A stretch of DNA of 64,000 nt from Micromonospora vinacea (GTDB lineage Bacteria > Actinomycetota > Actinomycetes > Mycobacteriales > Micromonosporaceae). A program made the translations under genes and the position numbers. The notes under the pieces are model-generated. The model saw nothing but the letters and a program-made list of their open reading frames with translations, ran no database searches and was not told the DNA's origin. The stretch covers positions 806,001 to 870,000 of the forward strand of contig NZ_JADOTY010000001.1 in the NCBI RefSeq assembly GCF_015751785.1, read 5' to 3'. Shown one piece after another: positions 58,887 to 64,000 of this stretch. Position 1 is the first letter of the stretch. Each line of letters starts with the position of its first letter.

Positions 58887-59939
58887 TCACATCGTCGCGG
58901 TGACCTTCTTCAACCCGCGCGGCGCGTCCGGGTCCTCGCCCCGGGTGAGCGCCAGGGCCAGCGCCAACCGCTGCATCGGCAGGATGTCCAACAGCGGGGC
59001 GTACCGCTCGTCGACCTCGGGAACGGCCAGCCGGGTGGCGCCCGGCACGTCGGCGGAGCCGACCACCACCACGTCGGCGCGGCGTTCGCCGAGGCGGGGC
59101 AGCACCTCACCCATCGACCGGCCACCGGGGCCGGAGCCGACAACGGCGAGCACCGGAACCTCCGGGTCGGTCATCGCGAGCGGGCCGTGCAGCAGGTCGG
59201 CGCCGGAGAAGGCGAGCGCCGGCAGGTACGAGGTCTCCATCAGCTTCAGCGCGGCCTCCCGGGCGGTCGGGTAGGCGTACCCCCGGCCGGTGGTGACCAG
59301 CTGACGGGCGAACCGGTAGCGCGGGGCGAGCTGGGCCGGGGTGCCGTCGGCCAGGGTCCGGGCGGCCAGCTCGGGCAGCGCGTCGAGCCCCTCCCGTTCG
59401 GCCTTCGGGAGCACGCCGTCGCCGGCCCGGATCCCCTCCACCAGCATCAGCAGGGCGAGCAGTTCGGCGGTGTACGTCTTGGTGGCGGCGACCGCCCGCT
59501 CGTGCCCGGCGGCGATGTCGACGCTCAGCTCGGCCACGTCGACCAGCGGCGAGTCGGGGGCGTTCGTCACCGCGAGGGTCAGCGCCCCGGAGGCTCGGGC
59601 GGCGCGCAGCACCTCGGCCAGGTCGGGCGAGCCGCCGCTCTGGCTGACCCCGACGACCAGCGCGTCGGACAGGTCGGGGCGGGCACCGAACAGGGTGACG
59701 ACGCTGGGTGAGGCGAGCCCGGCGGGCAGGCCGAGCCGGATCTCGGTCAGGTAGGCCCCGTAGAGGGCCGCGTGATCGGAGGTGCCTCGCGCGGTGAAGA
59801 CCACGTGCCGTGGCCGACGTTCGGCGATGACCGCCGCCACCCGGGCGATCTCGACGGCGTTGGCAGCGGAGAGCAGGCGCGCGTAGCCGGCCGGCTGCTC
59901 CTCGATGTCGGCGGCCATTCCGGCCCCTGCACGTGTCAC
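58887..59939 (-). CDS. Double-SIS-domain sugar-phosphate isomerase/deaminase (GlmS-like, NagB-II type)
   Basis: A 350-residue protein with two SIS domains: VVFTARGTSDHAALYGAYL, GVSQSGGSPDLAEVL and AVTNAPDSPLVDVA (first), then LVTTGRGYAYPTAREAALKLMETSYLPALAFSGADLLHGP (second). This is the isomerase half of GlmS without the glutaminase, as in NagB-II/AgaS enzymes that deaminate glucosamine-6-phosphate. The GTG at 59939 is chosen because AGGGG lies 5 nt upstream; an ATG at 59918 has AGGGG too and is the alternative. It lies divergently to a TPR protein gene. A role in amino-sugar use is likely; the direction is not shown. Confidence 0.87.
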   Translation of the reverse strand: MTRAGAGMAADIEEQPAGYARLLSAANAVEIARVAAVIAERRPRHVVFTARGTSDHAALYGAYLTEIRLGLPAGLASPSVVTLFGARPDLSDALVVGVSQSGGSPDLAEVLRAARASGALTLAVTNAPDSPLVDVAELSVDIAAGHERAVAATKTYTAELLALLMLVEGIRAGDGVLPKAEREGLDALPELAARTLADGTPAQLAPRYRFARQLVTTGRGYAYPTAREAALKLMETSYLPALAFSGADLLHGPLAMTDPEVPVLAVVGSGPGGRSMGEVLPRLGERRADVVVVGSADVPGATRLAVPEVDERYAPLLDILPMQRLALALALTRGEDPDAPRGLKKVTATM

Positions 59940-60043
59940 GGAAACCCCTCCCCCTGCGCGGTTGCCGCGCGATTCTTGCTCAGTCTTGCACTTTTGAGCG
60001 TATCTCAGCAATTGAACGAGCAGGACTGCGCAGGTGATCACCA

Positions 60044-60061
60044 GTTGATCTCAATATCAAC
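60044..60061. promoter_or_regulatory. Palindrome in the SIS/TPR divergent region
   Basis: GTTGAT-CTCAAT-ATCAAC (60044-60061) is a perfect 6-bp-arm inverted repeat 46 nt before the TPR gene start; a possible operator. The surrounding region is less GC-rich, with several TTGCAC/TTGCTC elements near 59975-59995. Confidence 0.45.
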
Positions 60062-60107
60062 TAAGCTTTACCCGCTGTACCCGGTCTACCTGCCACGAGA
60101 GGACGAC

Positions 60108-61949
60108 GTGCCCGAGGGAACGGACGATCCCGCGCTCTCCGCGACGGAGGAGCTGGCTATGGCCCGGCTGGCACTCGACGAGGGCGACCTGCACCACGCC
60201 GCAGGCCACCTCGCCGGCGCGTTGGCCCGGGCACCCACCCTCCCCGAGGTGCACGAGACGCTGGCCCGGCTCGCCGCGACGGGCGGCGGCGGCCTCGACC
60301 TCTTCCCGATCAACCACCACACCTTCGTCGGTGCGGTGGTCGCCCGCGCCCACCTCCTCGCCACCGCCGGCCGCCCCGCCGAAGGGCTGGAGCTGCTGGC
60401 CGCCGCAACGTCGTACTCCCCTGGCACCGAGTGGGCCGGCGTGCCCTGGGTCACCGCGCCCGAGCTGGCCGAACGACTGGACCCGGAGCACATCGCCCGC
60501 GTCCTCATGCAGGTCTGCGCCGCGCTGCCCGACCCGGTGCCGCGGATCGGCCGGGCCCCGCTGACCCCGTACCTCACGCTCGCCCGCAACGCGGCCACCG
60601 TGCACCCCGACCACGGCCTGCTGCTGGGCGCGGCGTCCGCGCTGGCCCGGCGCCTCGGCGAGGTCGAGCTGGCGGTCCGCTGGGCCACCCGAGGGGTACG
60701 CGCACAGCCCTCGAAGATGGGCGAGGTGTGGCTCGGGTACGCGTACCGCAGCTCGGGCCGGACCCGTGACGGCCTGGCGGCTCTCGGTCGGGCCGTCGAG
60801 CTGGACCCCGACGACCTGGCGATCTACGCGGACATCGCCGGCACGCTGGCCGAGATCGGCCGGCTGGACGAGGCGTTGGAGTGGACCGAGCGGGCGCTGG
60901 CGCGCGATCCGTCGTTCGACTGCGCGGTACACACCGCCCACCGCCTGCGGCACCTGCGCGACGGTGACCTCGCCCACCTGGTCGCGCTCGCCGATTTCGT
61001 GCGGGACCACCCGGACGACAGCCACGAGCACGGCGACCTGGCCCAGTGCTGCCGAGGCAGGCCCTGGCTCGGCCAACTCACCCCGGCCGGCGGGCCCCTG
61101 GTCGACGCGATGCGTCAGGCGGTGGCCGATGACGACAACGGTCTCGGCGGTGCCGTACGCCTACCCGCCGCCGCCCCGCCGAGCGCGGTCGGCACGGCGA
61201 TCTCCACCGCCCCCGGGCTGCGGATCGAGGTCGTCGGCACGCCGGAGCCCGACCCGCGCGAGCCCCGGCGGGAGTCCGCTCAGCGGTTGTGGCACTACGC
61301 GGACGCGGTCCCCACGCCCGCGGTGGCGGCGCCCTCGGCGACTGCTGTCGAACGGATCGGGCAGATCGCCCACCCGGCGTGGGCGCACCCACCGGCGGCG
61401 TACGACGCGGCGGTGGGCCTGGCCGGCCTCGACCTGGGCGACCTGCTCGGCCTGCTGGTCCATCCGCCGGCGGCGCCGGCCAACGCGGTGGGTCGGCTGC
61501 TGGCCGCCCACGATCCGTCGGTCTGGGTCCGTGGGGTGCAGGTGTGGGCCTGTCTGGGGCTGCTGCACCATCGCACCGACGAGCCGTGGGAGGGCTCGAC
61601 CCGACGCCGGGTGCTGCTCGATCTGATCTGGGGCGTCGAGGACTGGGTCACCGAGGCGGCGCTGTTCGCCCTGGTCACCGCCGCCTGGGTGGACCCGTCG
61701 GTGCGGCCCGACGTGGCCCGGGTGGTGGCGGAGCGGCTGGCCGACGCGGCAGCCGTGGCGCGGAGCCGACCGGTCCCGATCGCCGCTTCGCTGGCCCATC
61801 TGGCACTCGCCGCCCCGCAGTTGGATCCGGCGACGGCGGCACTGGCCACCGAACTGCTGGCCACCCACTCCCCCCGGCTTCCCCGCCCCCGCAACCCCCT
61901 GCGCCGACTCTGGCAACGGCTGAGCAGGGGAGCGCCGCGCCGACCGTGA
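60108..61949 (+). CDS. Tetratricopeptide-repeat protein
   Basis: A 613-residue protein with TPR helices: LALDEGDLHHAAGHLAGALARAPTLPEVH (about 20-50), VARAHLLATAGRPAEGLELLA, GYAYRSSGRTRDGLAALGRAVELDPDDLAIYADIAG and GTLAEIGRLDEALEWTERALARDPSF. The second half has no clear TPRs and is helical (WVRGVQVWACLGLLHHR, ALFALVTAAWVD), perhaps HEAT-like. No signal peptide or membrane helix is seen. The GTG at 60108 has AGAGGA just before it. Its stop sits in the loop of a terminator hairpin. It is convergent with the MFS exporter; the partner proteins are unknown. Confidence 0.85.
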   Translation: MPEGTDDPALSATEELAMARLALDEGDLHHAAGHLAGALARAPTLPEVHETLARLAATGGGGLDLFPINHHTFVGAVVARAHLLATAGRPAEGLELLAAATSYSPGTEWAGVPWVTAPELAERLDPEHIARVLMQVCAALPDPVPRIGRAPLTPYLTLARNAATVHPDHGLLLGAASALARRLGEVELAVRWATRGVRAQPSKMGEVWLGYAYRSSGRTRDGLAALGRAVELDPDDLAIYADIAGTLAEIGRLDEALEWTERALARDPSFDCAVHTAHRLRHLRDGDLAHLVALADFVRDHPDDSHEHGDLAQCCRGRPWLGQLTPAGGPLVDAMRQAVADDDNGLGGAVRLPAAAPPSAVGTAISTAPGLRIEVVGTPEPDPREPRRESAQRLWHYADAVPTPAVAAPSATAVERIGQIAHPAWAHPPAAYDAAVGLAGLDLGDLLGLLVHPPAAPANAVGRLLAAHDPSVWVRGVQVWACLGLLHHRTDEPWEGSTRRRVLLDLIWGVEDWVTEAALFALVTAAWVDPSVRPDVARVVAERLADAAAVARSRPVPIAASLAHLALAAPQLDPATAALATELLATHSPRLPRPRNPLRRLWQRLSRGAPRRP

Positions 61950-61965
61950 CGGTCGACGCGGCGCT
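61931..61965. terminator. Terminator with the stop codon in its loop
   Basis: Arms 61931-61946 and 61950-61965 pair at 15 of 16 positions, and the 3-nt loop is the TGA stop of the TPR gene. It lies between convergent genes. Confidence 0.8.
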
Positions 61966-61979
61966 GTGTCGCTGTGGGG

Positions 61980-63566
61980 TCAGGCGACCGGGGCCTTGCC
62001 GAGGGCGACCTCGGCGTCCTCCTCCGGGGTGGCCTGCGGCGGTGCCTCGTTCGCGGTGCGCAGCGGGATCTCCTTGATGAACCAGGCGAGCACCGGGATC
62101 ACGATGGTGAACAGCACCGCCCAGAGGAAGACGTGCGAGATGGCGTCGGAGAGACCGCCGAGCACCGCCTCGCGCGCCTGGGCGGGCAGTTCCTTGAGCT
62201 TCTCCAGGTCCATCCCGGCGCCGGCCTCGCCGCCACCGAAGGCCCGACCGCCCTCCGAGCTGGCCAGCCGGTTGGCGAAGATCGCGCCGAACAGCGAGAT
62301 GCCGAACGAGCCGCCGATCGACCGGAAGAAGGTGGCCGCGCCGCTGGCGGCGCCCAGGTCCTTCTGCTCCACGCTGTTCTGCGCGATCAGCATCGACGTC
62401 TGCATGAGGAAGCCCATGCCGACACCGAGCACGACCATGTAGATCGAGGACATCAGCTTGCTGGTGTCGGTGTCGAGCATGGACAGCAGCGCCATGCCCG
62501 CGGTCATCACCACGCCACCGATGATCGGGTACGCCCGGTACCTGCCGTTGCGGGTGATCGCCCGGCCGATGACCAGCGAGACGACAAGCATGCCGAACAT
62601 CAGCGGCAGCAACAGCAGACCACTGTTCGTCGCCGACGCCCCCTGCACGGTCTGCTGGTAGAGCGGCAGGAAGTTCATCGCGCCGAACATCGCGAAGCCG
62701 AGCAGGAAGCCGACCACCGAGATCAGCGCGAAGTTGCGGTTGGCGAAGAGCGCCAGCGGCAGGATCGGTTCCTGGACCCGGCGTTCCACCAGGCCGAACG
62801 CCACCAACGCGACGACGGCCAGCACGGCCAGGCCGAGGATCTGCGCCGACGTCCAGTCGTACTCGTTGCCACCCCAGGTGGTGATGAGCACGATCGCGGT
62901 GATGCCGACCGAGAGCAGCCCGGCGCCGAGCCAGTCGATCCGGTGCTCGGTGCGGTACTTCGGCAGGTGCATGGTGGTGATCAGCACGAGCAGCGCGACA
63001 CCGCCCAGCGGCAGGTTCACGTAGAACGCCCAGCGCCAGGAGAGGTGATCGGTGATGAATCCACCGGCCAGCGGGCCGGCGACCATGGCGATGGCCATGA
63101 TGCCAGCGATCATGCCCTGGTAGCGCCCGCGCTCGCGGGGCGGGACCAGGTCACCGATGATCGCCATCACGCCCACCATGAGGCCGCCGGCGCCGAGGCC
63201 CTGCACGGCCCGGAAGGCGATGAGCTGGACCATGCCGTCCTCTGGGCCGCCGAGCATCCCGGAGCCGGCCATGCCACAGAGGGCGGAGCCGACCAGGAAG
63301 ACGACGACCGAGGTCAGGAAGACCGACTTGCGGCCGTAGAGGTCACCGAGCTTGCCCCAGATCGGGGTCGAGACGGTGGTGCCCAGGACGTACGCGGTGA
63401 CCACCCAGGTGAAGTGGTTGAGCCCGCCGAACTCGCCGACGATCCGCGGTAACGCGGTGCTGACGATCATATTGTCGAGCATCGCGAGCATCATCGCGAT
63501 CATCAGCCCGAACAGCACGACCCGGATGTTGTTGGGTCGTGTGCCGGCCTGGGTTGCCTGAGTCAT
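61980..63566 (-). CDS. MFS multidrug exporter (DHA2/EmrB-QacA type, 14 TM)
   Basis: A 528-residue proton-driven efflux protein with about 14 membrane segments. Seen: MLAMLDNMIVSTALPRIVGEFGG (motif D1), WGKLGDLYGRKSVFL (motif A), AFRAVQGLGAGGLMVGVMAIIGDLVPPRERGRYQG, AGPLAGGFITDHLSWRWAFYVNLPLG (motif C) and AASGAATFFRSIGGSFGISLFGAI. The RAVQGLGAGG block is characteristic of the DHA2 family. It is divergent from a TetR regulator with two operator-like repeats between them, so drug-inducible repression is likely. The substrate is unknown. GGGGGGAG precedes the ATG at 63566. Confidence 0.94.
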   Translation of the reverse strand: MTQATQAGTRPNNIRVVLFGLMIAMMLAMLDNMIVSTALPRIVGEFGGLNHFTWVVTAYVLGTTVSTPIWGKLGDLYGRKSVFLTSVVVFLVGSALCGMAGSGMLGGPEDGMVQLIAFRAVQGLGAGGLMVGVMAIIGDLVPPRERGRYQGMIAGIMAIAMVAGPLAGGFITDHLSWRWAFYVNLPLGGVALLVLITTMHLPKYRTEHRIDWLGAGLLSVGITAIVLITTWGGNEYDWTSAQILGLAVLAVVALVAFGLVERRVQEPILPLALFANRNFALISVVGFLLGFAMFGAMNFLPLYQQTVQGASATNSGLLLLPLMFGMLVVSLVIGRAITRNGRYRAYPIIGGVVMTAGMALLSMLDTDTSKLMSSIYMVVLGVGMGFLMQTSMLIAQNSVEQKDLGAASGAATFFRSIGGSFGISLFGAIFANRLASSEGGRAFGGGEAGAGMDLEKLKELPAQAREAVLGGLSDAISHVFLWAVLFTIVIPVLAWFIKEIPLRTANEAPPQATPEEDAEVALGKAPVA

Positions 63567-63594
63567 GGGTAAGCTCCCCCCGAAGATTGCCGTA

Positions 63595-63639
63595 CTTACT
63601 TGCCGCCCGGCTAGTCACCTTACTAGCCGCACGGTAAGT
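63595..63639. promoter_or_regulatory. Two tandem operator-like sites between tetR and the MFS gene
   Basis: 21-bp sites at 63595-63615 and 63619-63639 match at 17 of 21 positions, repeating CTTACT(T/A)GCCGC at a 24-bp period. The second shows the inverted ends CTTAC and GTAAG. Probable binding sites of the TetR regulator for both divergent genes. Confidence 0.65.
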
Positions 63640-63677
63640 TGGGTACGAGCAACGGTCAAGCCATTTGGAGGGCGTGC

Positions 63678-64000
63678 GTGAGCGAGAGCACAGGCGGCGG
63701 AACGCGGGAACGGATCAAGGCCGTCGCGCTCGAACTCTTCACCGAGCAGGGGTACGAGAAGACCTCGCTCCGGGAAATCGCCGAGCGCCTCAACGTCACC
63801 AAGGCCGCGCTCTACTACCACTTCAAGAGCAAGGACGACATCGTCGCCAGCTTCGTCGAGGACCGGCTGGAGGGGATGGACGCACTGATCGCCTGGGCCG
63901 CCACCCAGCCCGCGACCCTGGCCACCCGGCGCGAGCTGATCTCCCGGTACGCCGACACCATGTTCGACGGCACTCAGCCGTCGGTGATGCGCTTCTTCGA
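63678..64000 (+). CDS. TetR/AcrR-family transcriptional regulator (3' end outside window)
   Basis: The first ~107 residues of a TetR repressor are visible. The helix-turn-helix is complete: TRERIKAVALELFTEQGYEKTSLREIAERLNVTKAALYYHFKSKDDI at about residues 9-56, which is a textbook TetR N-terminus. The ligand-binding part begins with DRLEGMDALIAWAATQP and is cut by the window. The GTG at 63678 has GGAGG 6 nt upstream. It lies divergently to the DHA2-type exporter and probably represses that gene and itself through the tandem sites at 63595-63639. Confidence 0.95.
   Translation, partial: MSESTGGGTRERIKAVALELFTEQGYEKTSLREIAERLNVTKAALYYHFKSKDDIVASFVEDRLEGMDALIAWAATQPATLATRRELISRYADTMFDGTQPSVMRFF

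Overview
This is a very GC-rich actinobacterial chromosome segment, almost certainly from the Micromonosporaceae and most likely Micromonospora. The evidence is a WhiB1/WblE-type regulator, a PdtaS-type kinase, fused Kgd (2-oxoglutarate decarboxylase/dehydrogenase E1-E2), Ni-superoxide dismutase with its own protease, an F420-type LLM oxidoreductase, XRE(DUF5753)/DUF397 pairs, a DUF6104 protein, an SCO7613-type giant membrane protein, many GTG starts, many 4-nt ATGA/GTGA overlaps, and frequent leaderless starts. I see no phage, IS element, CRISPR array, rRNA, tRNA or biosynthetic megacluster. The window is mostly housekeeping and regulation with small accessory insertions.

Layout. 1-5.6 kb: end of an arylamine N-acetyltransferase, an LLM oxidoreductase-deaminase pair, an APH(6)-like kinase, a Nei-type DNA glycosylase, and an XRE regulator/DUF397/two-small-protein cluster. 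5.7-9.3 kb: a membrane protein, a 0.5-kb hairpin-rich gap, then arginine catabolism (DDAH-like hydrolase plus ornithine aminotransferase). 9.3-21 kb: an FHA protein with a 34-aa upstream peptide, a desaturase, a 1165-aa membrane protein, CutA, an acyltransferase-patatin pair, a Ser/Thr kinase, a GT4 glycosyltransferase and a triple-BON protein. 21-27 kb: an envelope-stress module (response regulator, histidine kinase, HtrA protease) and a PadR-DUF4097 operon. 27-31.4 kb: an N-acyltransferase/O-acyltransferase pair resembling OlsB/OlsA, a hypothetical protein and an ABC exporter. 31.7-39.1 kb: central carbon metabolism (kgd, then pta-ackA).

39-45.6 kb: two paralogous lipoprotein hydrolases flank a decayed nucleotidyltransferase gene, next to which sits a MerR regulator and its divergent aldo/keto reductase; then a quinone-oxidoreductase-like enzyme and malic enzyme. 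45.8-49.8 kb: sodX/sodN, a GNAT acetyltransferase carrying an in-frame palindromic insertion, an anti-sigma-like ATPase, a lipid kinase and whiB1. 49.8-53.5 kb: an assimilatory sulfate-reduction operon in the order sirA, zinc-ribbon protein, cysH, CbiX-type chelatase, preceded by a 28-codon leader peptide with a terminal Cys. 53.5-64 kb: an ArsR-type regulator and aldo/keto reductase, a GT-C membrane glycosyltransferase, pdtaS, a double-SIS sugar-phosphate enzyme, a TPR protein, and an MFS drug exporter with its divergent TetR (cut by the window end).

Regulation is unusually readable here. Twelve starts have a TA-N3-T box 6-8 nt upstream, the signature of leaderless mRNAs. Operators can be proposed from symmetry for MerR, PadR, TetR, an OmpR-type regulator (upstream of htrA) and a CRP-like protein (upstream of whiB1). 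Many convergent gene pairs are separated by strong perfect hairpins.
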